Shown here one piece after another: positions 16,881-23,450 of a stretch of DNA of 64,000 nt. How positions within the stretch are numbered: the first letter of the stretch is position 1; every line of letters begins with the position of its first letter. This stretch comes from Promicromonospora iranensis (GTDB taxonomy: Bacteria; Actinomycetota; Actinomycetes; Actinomycetales; Cellulomonadaceae), in contig NZ_JAJQMN010000002.1 of assembly GCF_028994775.1 (NCBI RefSeq), positions 124,001 through 188,000 of the forward strand. Reading direction: 5' to 3'. Made by a program: the position numbers and the translations under genes. The notes beneath the pieces are model-generated. The model worked only from the letters and a program-made list of their open reading frames with translations, did no database searches and was not told the DNA's origin.

Positions 16881-16933
16881 TGAAAGGATTCAAGGCCAGG
16901 AACGAGGCTGTCTCTAAATCGGTACAAGGTCAA
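16881..16933 (-). promoter_or_regulatory. Promoter of the PL11 gene with rhamnose-type operator
   Basis: Minus-strand -35 TTGACC (16928-16933), a 17-base spacer and -10-like CAGCCT (16905-16910). TGAAAGGATTCA (16881-16892) lies 12 bases downstream of the -10. It keeps the TGAA/TTCA half-sites and their spacing as in rhaI but has GG instead of CG at the centre. The intergenic region also serves the divergent PL26 gene. Confidence 0.6.
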
Positions 16934-17094
16934 GACCTGGGCCCGTCCGGTGGTTGCGCGTAAATGTCCGTTCCGCCATCCGGCGACGTCTATGGACCTA
17001 CCTTCCCTGCGGAAGCTGCTGGACCCTGCCCGCGTCGACGCCGACCGGGCAGGGGCTCGACATCCGAGTGCACCACCCGAAGGAGATGAACACC

Positions 17095-19821
17095 GTGGTT
17101 CATGTCAGCCGTCGTACCGTCCTGACCTCGGCCCTCACCGCAGGCGCTGCCGCCCTCGTCCCCCGTGACGCGCGTGCCGCCGTCCCGGCGGCCACCCCGC
17201 CGCCGATCCTGCGGTCCCACGATCCGGTCGAGCTGCGCTGGCTCGACCGCGACAGCCCCGCCGCACTGGCCGGCGGCACCACCTGGGGTGTGCCGTGGCC
17301 GCGCGGGGCGTTCGCACCCGACCAGCAGTTCTCCCTCAGCACCGGGGCCGGCGAGGCGGTGCCCGTGCAGACGTGGCCGACCGCCTGGTGGCCCGACGGC
17401 TCGGTCAAGTGGACCGCGCACGCCGTCAGCGAGGACGCACCGCGCGCCGAGACCTACCGGCTGGGGGCCGGCCGGCCTGCCACCGGAGCGCACGCGATAG
17501 CGGTCCGCGAGTCGGCGGGCGAGATCACCGTCGACACCGGAGTCGTCCAGGTCGCGTTCGCCCGGCACGGGAACCAGGTGGTCCGGTCGGTGCGGCGTGG
17601 GGGCACGGTGCTCGCGCACTCCGGCCGCCTCGTGGTCTCCCGCCAGGACAAGCCCGACACGGACGACCCCCAGGCGATCCGCTTCGAGTCCTTCACGGGG
17701 TCCGTGAGCTCGGTGGTCGTCGAGCAGTCCGGGCCGGTCCGCGCGGTGGTCCGGGTGGAGGGCAAGCACCGCAAGGGATCGCGGGAGTGGCTCCCCTTCG
17801 TGCTCCGCTTCTCGCTGTTCGCGGGCTCGGACGGGATCCGCGTCGTGCACACGTTCATGTTCGACGGCGACGAGGAGCGCGACTTCATCAACGGCATCGG
17901 CGTGCGGTTCACCGTGCCGATGCGGGGCGAGCTGTACGACCGCCACGTGCGGTTCGCGGGGACGGACGGCGGCGTGCTGTCCGAGGCCGTCCGCGGTATC
18001 ACCGGGCTGCGGCGCGACCCGGGCGCCGCCGTCCGGCAGGCACAGGTCGCCGGCACGGCGCTACCCGACCCGGCCACCTGGGACCAGCGCGTCACGTCGC
18101 GCCTGCACTGGATCCCCGCGTTCGGGGACTACAGCCTCAGCCAGCTCACGGCGCAGGGCTTCGAGATCCGCAAGCGCACCGGCAAGGGCCACTCGTGGCT
18201 CCGGGTCGACGACGGTGAGCGGGCCGCCGGGCTCGGCTACGTGGGGACGCCGTCGGGCGGCCTGGCCTTCGGGATGCGCAACTTCTGGCAGCTCCACCCC
18301 ACGGAGCTGGAGATCACCGGGGCCGCCACCGAGGAGGCCGAGGCGACGGTATGGCTGTGGTCGCCGCGGGCGGGCGCGATGGACCTGCGGTTCTACCACG
18401 ACGGCATGGGCCAGGACACGTATCCCGAGCAGCTCGATGCCCTCGAGATCACGTACGAGGACTACGAGCCGGGGTTCGGCACCCCGTACGGCGTCGCCCG
18501 CACGAGCGAGCTGATGTTCTGGGCCCTCGGCGCCACGCCGACCGCCGAGCGGTTCACCGAGCTCGCCGCCGCGAACAGCGCACCGCCGCTGATCGTGAGC
18601 AGCCCGGAGCACAACCACGAGGCGGGCGTGTTCGGCTCGTGGTCCCCCGTCGACCGGTCGACGCCGGCCCGCGCCACCATCGAGGACCGGCTCGACGCGA
18701 TCCACAGCTACCACCAGGACCAGGTGGACCAGCGGTCCTGGTACGGGTTCTGGGACTACGGCGACGTCATGCACACCTACGACGTCGACCGGCACCAGTG
18801 GCGCTACGACGTCGGTGGCTACGCGTGGGACAACTCCGAGCTCTCCACCGACCTGTGGCTCTGGTACCACTACCTGCGGACCGGTGACGCCGCGGCCTTC
18901 CGCCTCGCCGAGGCGATGACCAGGCACACCGGCGAGGTCGACGTCTACCACCTCGGCGTGTGGAAGGGCCTCGGCACCCGGCACGCCGTCATGCACTGGG
19001 GCGACAGCGCCAAGCAGGTCCGGATCAGCAACGCGAACTACCGCCGCTTCTACTACTTCCTCACCGGCGACGAACGCACGGGCGACCTGCTGCACGAGCT
19101 CGTCGACTCCGACCGCACCTATCTGGTGCTCAACGCGACCCGCAAGATCGACGGGTCCACCAGGCCCTACGACCCCGACCCGACCGCCCTGCCCTTCGGC
19201 ACGACGACGGACTGGGGCGCCGTCGCCGGTGCGTGGCTCACCGAGTGGGAACGGAACGGCGACCCGGCCGCGCGGGAGCGCCTGCTCGCGAGCGCCCGGT
19301 CGATCGCCGCCCTGCCCAACGGCTGGGTCCAGGGCGGAACCACCTACGACCTGACGACGGCGAGGTTCAGCTCGGGCCCCGACAAGACGGTGTCGATAGG
19401 CAGCCTGAGCTCGGTGTTCGGGCTGATCGAGGTGATGACCGAGCTGCTCGACCTGGTGGACGAGCCGGAGATCGAGGCCAAGTGGGTCGAGTTCTGCCGC
19501 CTCTACAACGCGACCGCGGCGGAGCAGCAGGCGGTCACCGGCGCGTCCTGGGGCAGCCTCAACCTGCGCCAGGCCTACTCGCGGGCCACGGCGTACGCCG
19601 CCGTCCGGCTGGACGACGACAGGCTCGCCGACCGCGCCTGGCAGGAGCTGCGCACCGGGCACGCCGGGTACCCGGACAGGCACGACTGGGGGACGCGCCG
19701 CATCGAGCCGCCCCGGGTGCTGCGCCCGGTGGACGAGGCCGACTTCTCGACCAACGCCAGCGCCCAGTACGGCCTGGCCGCGATCCAGTGCCTGTCCCTG
19801 ATCGGCTCCCGCCTCGGCTGA
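17095..19821 (+). CDS. Tat-exported exo-rhamnogalacturonan lyase, PL26 (PcRGLX/YetA-like)
   Basis: 908 residues. The N-terminus has a twin-arginine signal (SRRTVLTSALTAGAAAL) ending near RDARAA, so it is exported folded. Domain 1 (about 40-130) is the RIFT-related N-domain of the PcRGLX/YetA family (ELRWLDRD, GVPWPRGAF, PVQTWPTAWWPDGSVKWT). The central beta-sandwich (about 130-480) precedes a large alpha/alpha-toroid (about 520-900, RSWYGFWDYGDVMHTYDVDRH, VGGYAWDNSEL, HAVMHWGD). Such enzymes release disaccharides from RG-I ends. GTG at 17095 is preferred because AAGGAG (17080-17085) is nine bases upstream; an ATG at 17086 directly abuts that site. Divergent from the PL11 gene, consistent with joint control. 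Confidence 0.85.
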   Translation: MVHVSRRTVLTSALTAGAAALVPRDARAAVPAATPPPILRSHDPVELRWLDRDSPAALAGGTTWGVPWPRGAFAPDQQFSLSTGAGEAVPVQTWPTAWWPDGSVKWTAHAVSEDAPRAETYRLGAGRPATGAHAIAVRESAGEITVDTGVVQVAFARHGNQVVRSVRRGGTVLAHSGRLVVSRQDKPDTDDPQAIRFESFTGSVSSVVVEQSGPVRAVVRVEGKHRKGSREWLPFVLRFSLFAGSDGIRVVHTFMFDGDEERDFINGIGVRFTVPMRGELYDRHVRFAGTDGGVLSEAVRGITGLRRDPGAAVRQAQVAGTALPDPATWDQRVTSRLHWIPAFGDYSLSQLTAQGFEIRKRTGKGHSWLRVDDGERAAGLGYVGTPSGGLAFGMRNFWQLHPTELEITGAATEEAEATVWLWSPRAGAMDLRFYHDGMGQDTYPEQLDALEITYEDYEPGFGTPYGVARTSELMFWALGATPTAERFTELAAANSAPPLIVSSPEHNHEAGVFGSWSPVDRSTPARATIEDRLDAIHSYHQDQVDQRSWYGFWDYGDVMHTYDVDRHQWRYDVGGYAWDNSELSTDLWLWYHYLRTGDAAAFRLAEAMTRHTGEVDVYHLGVWKGLGTRHAVMHWGDSAKQVRISNANYRRFYYFLTGDERTGDLLHELVDSDRTYLVLNATRKIDGSTRPYDPDPTALPFGTTTDWGAVAGAWLTEWERNGDPAARERLLASARSIAALPNGWVQGGTTYDLTTARFSSGPDKTVSIGSLSSVFGLIEVMTELLDLVDEPEIEAKWVEFCRLYNATAAEQQAVTGASWGSLNLRQAYSRATAYAAVRLDDDRLADRAWQELRTGHAGYPDRHDWGTRRIEPPRVLRPVDEADFSTNASAQYGLAAIQCLSLIGSRLG

Positions 19822-19856
19822 CCTGCCCCGGTCGTCGCGAGCACGCCTGCGCTGGG

Positions 19857-19909
19857 TACCCAGCGATTCGGCCCGTACCCGTCACGGTTTCGGGCCGAAT
19901 CACTGGGTA
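19857..19909. terminator. 19-bp bidirectional stem-loop after the PL26 gene
   Basis: Arms 19857-19875 and 19891-19909 pair with one mismatch, between the convergent PL26 (ends 19821) and YesL-like (ends 19941) genes. Confidence 0.7.
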
Positions 19910-19940
19910 GGGCGCAACCCCCGCCCGGGGCGGGGTGGGG

Positions 19941-20597
19941 TCAGGGGCGGGATCGGCGGCGGGTCTCTACCGCTACCGCCGCGAGGCTGAGGAGACCGCC
20001 CGTCACCAGCACGAGCGGCGTGAGCATCCAGACCAGCACCGCGCACATGGCCAGGGCGGCGACCAGCAGCGCGGATCCGGCCACGTCGTCACGGGTCCGG
20101 GCGGCTCCGCGCGACAGCAGCTGCCGCACGCCGCCCGTGCCCGGCGTCGCGTCCGAGCCCGGCGCGGCGTCGTCGTCGGACCAGGCGGCCGCGGCGCGCA
20201 CCAGCACCACCGCGGCGCACGCCGCGACCACCCACGTCACCCAGCGGACGGCGGACGAGCCCGGGAGCGCGCCCGACGCCGTCAGCCCGGTATTGACGAC
20301 CACGACGACGACGGCGAGCACCAGCAGGACGCCGAGCAGCCAGAGGCCGCGCACCGCCGCGACCCAGTCCCGCACGAAGGTGCGGACGGACGTGTCGTAG
20401 CCGCCGAGATGACGGCGCAGGTGCGCGACGCCGGCAGCGAGCGCCGCGGGCAGCGTCACCACCGGCAGGCTCCCGACCAGCACGAGGAGCCCGGTCAGCA
20501 GCGTCTCGCCGAGAAGGGCGAACCGGCTCTCGCCCGCCACGTGGCGGCCGCGCTCCGGCTGCTCCTCGGGCTCGTCGGCCTGCTCCTGAGAGTTCAC
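19941..20597 (-). CDS. YesL-family (DUF624) membrane protein
   Basis: 218 residues with about five hydrophobic segments (for example LLTGLLVLVGSLPVVTLPAA, LWLLGVLLVLAVVVVV, VLVWMLTPLVLVTGGLL). The GSLPVVTLPAAL stretch and the amphipathic loop before FVRDW are typical of DUF624/YesL proteins. These sit in sugar-uptake operons, including the B. subtilis yes rhamnogalacturonan cluster; their molecular role is unknown, perhaps assisting the importer. GTG at 20595-20597 is preferred, with GGAG five bases upstream, over an ATG at 20648. An operator-like site lies at 20659-20670. Confidence 0.75.
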   Translation of the reverse strand: MNSQEQADEPEEQPERGRHVAGESRFALLGETLLTGLLVLVGSLPVVTLPAALAAGVAHLRRHLGGYDTSVRTFVRDWVAAVRGLWLLGVLLVLAVVVVVVNTGLTASGALPGSSAVRWVTWVVAACAAVVLVRAAAAWSDDDAAPGSDATPGTGGVRQLLSRGAARTRDDVAGSALLVAALAMCAVLVWMLTPLVLVTGGLLSLAAVAVETRRRSRP

Positions 20598-20658
20598 GGG
20601 GACTCCGACTCCTCTGTCGGACGGCGGCGGACACCTGCGTCGCTTCACCGTCGCGTCC

Positions 20659-20670
20659 TGAAACGATACA
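20659..20670. promoter_or_regulatory. Operator-like site upstream of the YesL-like gene
   Basis: TGAAACGATACA (minus strand TGTATCGTTTCA) is one base from the rhaI palindrome and two from TGTATCGATTCA upstream of the sugar-binding protein gene at 28817. A -10-like TAGGGT on the minus strand (20676-20681) is just upstream. Confidence 0.55.
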
Positions 20671-20676
20671 AAGGGA

Positions 20677-20718
20677 CCCTAGCAGCCGGACCCTGGCAGC
20701 CGGACCCTGGCAGCCGGA
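20677..20718. repeat. Three tandem 14-bp repeats
   Basis: CCCTAGCAGCCGGA (20677-20690), then CCCTGGCAGCCGGA twice (20691-20704, 20705-20718). They lie in the upstream promoter region of the YesL-like gene, where the -35 of its promoter would be. Confidence 0.85.
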
Positions 20719-20720
20719 CG

Positions 20721-20764
20721 CGCTGGTCGAGCCTGCCGAGGGGTCTCGACAGGCTCGACCAGCG
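20721..20764. repeat. Dispersed palindromic repeat, intergenic copy
   Basis: Arms 20721-20740 and 20745-20764 pair over 20 bases with one mismatch, built on GCTGGTCGAGCCTG. Related copies sit inside the GH39 gene (49233-49280) and the eda gene (57681-57700). It lies between the sugar-binding protein gene and the YesL-like gene and could also stop transcription. Confidence 0.75.
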
Positions 20765-20875
20765 GGGCACGGCCCGATCAGCGGGGCGCGGCTCGACCGG
20801 CGCTGGGTGGTTCGACCGGCGCAGGAGGGCCCGGCCGGTCGTGCGCGGCCCGCCCCGCGGCGTCAGCGGGGTGGC

Positions 20876-22174
20876 TCAGCTCCCCGCAGCGAGTGCGGCC
20901 TCCGCTTCCGTGAAGAACTGGTTCACCGCCGCGTCCAGGCCGACCGCTCCGTGCGCCAGGTCTCCGCTGATCCGCGTGAACGCGGTCTCGACGGTGCCGA
21001 AGCCCGCGACGGGCGGGGGCACGGAACCGGTGAGGTGCGGCTCGAGCGCGGCCTCGTACTCCACGACCTGCGCGTCCAGCCCCTCGGGCTCGAAACCGTC
21101 CATGGCCGTCGACGACGCCGGGACGCCGCGCGAGATGCCGAAGATCTCGCCGACCTCGGGGTCGTTGGTGATGAAGTCGATGAGGGCAGCCGCCTCGTCC
21201 GGGTGCTCCGACCCTGCGGCCATGGACAGCATCAGGGACGGCTTGAGGAACAGCCCGCGCTGCTCGGGGTCGTCCGCGGGCAGGGGCAGCATCGCGAGGT
21301 CGGCTCCGCCGGATCCCTCGCTGAACCGCACCAGGAAGTTGTCCCAGCTGATGTCGGCCGCAGTCTCCTTGGCGCCGATGGCGTCGACACCTTCGAGCTG
21401 GTCCAGGCGATCCGCCGGCAGGAAGGAGCCGTTCTCGTGCAGGGGCGCGGCCCGCCCCCACCACTCGGCCAGGTCGTCCTGCGTGAAGCCGAGCGCGCCG
21501 TCCTCCTCGAACAGGGCCTTTCCCTGCTGCCCGAGCCAGATCTGGAACAGCCAGAGGGCCTGCGTGTAGTCCACGGAGCCGTGCACCACCGGGTCCTGGT
21601 CCGTGCCCGCCTCGGCGACGTCCGCCAGGAAAGCGTCGTACTCGTCCCAGGTCAGGTCACCCTCGGGCGGTTCGACGCCGAGATCCCCGAGCAGGTCCGT
21701 GTTCACGATCGTCGCCAACGTGTTGGTGCTGGTGGGGATCGCGAAGGTCTGGCCGTCCAGCTGTGTGGACTCGACCAGTCCCTCGGGCAGGGCCGAGACG
21801 TCGATCTGCTCGCCGACGTGCTCGTCGAGCGGGGCGACGCGCCCGCTCTGCCCGTACTCGGCGAGGTAGGCGAGGTCCATCTGGATGACGTCGGGCAGGC
21901 TGCCGCTGGCCGCCTCGGTGTTCCGGGCGCTCCAGTAGTCGCCCCACGCGGCGAAGTTCGTGCGTACCTCGACGCCGGGATTCTGCTCCTCGAAGAGCGC
22001 CACCGCTTCCTCGTACCGCTCGGCGCGCGTCGTGTCGCCCCACCAGGCGAAGTCGAGGACCACCGTGTCGTCCCCGCCGCCGGTGTCGCCAGCCGAACAT
22101 CCCGTCACCACCAGCGGCAGCACAGCTGCCGCGGCGATCAGGGCCCGGGCGCTGTAGGCGTCCGTTCGTTTCAT
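20876..22174 (-). CDS. Sugar-binding lipoprotein (ABC family 1), without its own permeases
   Basis: 432 residues. Lipoprotein signal ends at VVTGCSAG (Cys about 26). The mature part is a MalE-type binding protein: LDFAWWGDTTRAERYEEAVALFEEQNPGVEV at the start, SLPDVIQMDLAYLAEYG, FAIPTSTNTLATIVNTDLL, and LMLSMAAGSEHPDEAAALIDFI. It is clearly paralogous to the protein at 27428 (WWGD, ERYEEAV, TEAASG/TEAAGQ, QMDLAY, IPTSTNT, LTWDEYDA are shared). No permease gene follows, so it probably feeds the pair at 25552-27425 or another importer. It lies 92 bases after the DeoR-LacI regulator on the same strand. Confidence 0.88.
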   Translation of the reverse strand: MKRTDAYSARALIAAAAVLPLVVTGCSAGDTGGGDDTVVLDFAWWGDTTRAERYEEAVALFEEQNPGVEVRTNFAAWGDYWSARNTEAASGSLPDVIQMDLAYLAEYGQSGRVAPLDEHVGEQIDVSALPEGLVESTQLDGQTFAIPTSTNTLATIVNTDLLGDLGVEPPEGDLTWDEYDAFLADVAEAGTDQDPVVHGSVDYTQALWLFQIWLGQQGKALFEEDGALGFTQDDLAEWWGRAAPLHENGSFLPADRLDQLEGVDAIGAKETAADISWDNFLVRFSEGSGGADLAMLPLPADDPEQRGLFLKPSLMLSMAAGSEHPDEAAALIDFITNDPEVGEIFGISRGVPASSTAMDGFEPEGLDAQVVEYEAALEPHLTGSVPPPVAGFGTVETAFTRISGDLAHGAVGLDAAVNQFFTEAEAALAAGS

Positions 22175-22266
22175 CGTGAGCCTCCTTGCTCAGCCGTCTG
22201 CGCCTCCGCGCACGGCAGAATGCTGCCCGCCGCGCGCGGGGAACCGACGAAAACGGACAAGAACGG

Positions 22267-23337
22267 TCAGTCGCGCGGCGCGCCACCGCACGACTCCCGG
22301 ACGGTGAGGCGCGGCAGCAGGTCGACGTGGCGCGGCGGACGGCGGTCCTCGTCCCGCTCGGCCATCCGGTCGACCAGCAGGCGGAGCGCCTCGCGTCCCA
22401 GCTCCCAGCGCGGCGGCGTGACGGCGGTGAGCGGAACCGCCGCGAGCTCGGCGTTCTCGTCGTCGTACGCCACGATCGCGAGGTCCTCCGGCACGCGCAG
22501 CCCTCGGTCCAGCGCGGCCTCCACGAAGCGCGCCGCATGGTGATCCGTGTGCACGAGGACGGCACGCACCCCGGCCCGGGCGCACTCGTCGAGCATCCGG
22601 CCGACGGCGAGCTCCAGCTCGGCGGGGTCGTCCTCGCCCTTGGGCAGGGACGCCGACGGCGCGGCCCCGAGCCCGAGCCGCTCGACGGCCTGCCGGTAGC
22701 CCTCGCGCACGTACGGTGCGGTCGGCGTCCGGTCGTACACGGCGAGGGCGATGCGCTCGTGGCCGAGGGCGGCCAGATGCTCGACGGCGACCACCGCGCC
22801 GTGGGTCAGGTCCGTCCGGGCCAGGTCCAGCTCGCTGAGCCGGGTCATCCCGTCGATGCGGCGTTCCACGAGGACGACCGGCACCGGGATCGCGGACGCC
22901 CACGCGGCGAGCTCCGCGGGCTCCCGGCCGCGGGTGGTCGGGGCGATGGCGATGCCCGCGGCGCCGAGGGCGATCATGCGCGCGACCTGGGCCTCCTCCA
23001 CCTCGGGCCGGTAGTGCGACACCCCGAGCACCAGGCGGGCCCGGACCGCGGGGGCCAGCGACTCCATACCGCGCACGAACTGGGGAAAGTGCGTGGCCGT
23101 GCTGGGCACCACCACGCCGACCAGGACCCGTGCGGCCTCGGGCCCCCGGGACGAGCGGAGCGCTATCGCCCCGCCGTGCACCCGCGCCAGCTTGCCGGCC
23201 CGGTCGAGCGCCATGATGTCGCGGCGGATGGTGACCTCCGAGACCCCGAGTCGTTCCGCGGCCTCCGCAGAGCGGAGACTCCCCCGCAGCTCGACCTCAC
23301 GCAGCAGGTACTCGTGGCGCGCCCGTGGCAGCTTCAT
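22267..23337 (-). CDS. Chimeric regulator: DeoR-type HTH fused to LacI-type sugar sensor
   Basis: 356 residues. The first 55 residues are a DeoR winged helix: RHEYLLREVELRGSLRSAEAAERLGVSEVTIRRDIMALDRAGKLARVHGG, with the diagnostic SEVTIRRD recognition helix. DeoR proteins normally continue into a sugar-phosphate isomerase-like domain, but here residues 65-356 are the periplasmic-binding-type effector domain of LacI proteins (VLVGVVVPSTATHFPQFVRGME, VPVVLVERRIDG, HERIALAVYD, AVLVHTDHHAARFVEAAL, LAIVAYDDENAEL, LTAVTPPRWELGREALRLL). Start ATG 23335-23337 with GGGAG upstream. It lies between the DUF2264 gene (divergent) and the sugar-binding gene (same strand), so it likely controls both. The palindrome at 23406-23417 is a candidate site. 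Confidence 0.82.
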   Translation of the reverse strand: MKLPRARHEYLLREVELRGSLRSAEAAERLGVSEVTIRRDIMALDRAGKLARVHGGAIALRSSRGPEAARVLVGVVVPSTATHFPQFVRGMESLAPAVRARLVLGVSHYRPEVEEAQVARMIALGAAGIAIAPTTRGREPAELAAWASAIPVPVVLVERRIDGMTRLSELDLARTDLTHGAVVAVEHLAALGHERIALAVYDRTPTAPYVREGYRQAVERLGLGAAPSASLPKGEDDPAELELAVGRMLDECARAGVRAVLVHTDHHAARFVEAALDRGLRVPEDLAIVAYDDENAELAAVPLTAVTPPRWELGREALRLLVDRMAERDEDRRPPRHVDLLPRLTVRESCGGAPRD

Positions 23338-23405
23338 GGTCACCGTCTCCCTCCCCCTGTCTCCCGCCGTGTCATGAGCGCGGTGGTTGATGCTTGAGCG
23401 GAAAT

Positions 23406-23417
23406 GTCCGATCGGAC
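23406..23417. promoter_or_regulatory. Perfect 12-bp palindrome between chimeric regulator and DUF2264 gene
   Basis: GTCCGATCGGAC lies in the divergent intergenic region, 34 bases before the DUF2264 start. Unlike the other operators in the window it lacks TGAA/TTCA half-sites, which fits a different DNA-binding domain. Confidence 0.5.
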
Positions 23418-23450
23418 GCACCGCTCACACGGGTCGGTGAGACTCCCGCA

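Noticed and set aside
16954-17085. Longer start for the PL26 gene
   Set aside because: The extension is not signal-peptide-like; the twin-arginine signal begins just after 17095 with AAGGAG at the right distance.
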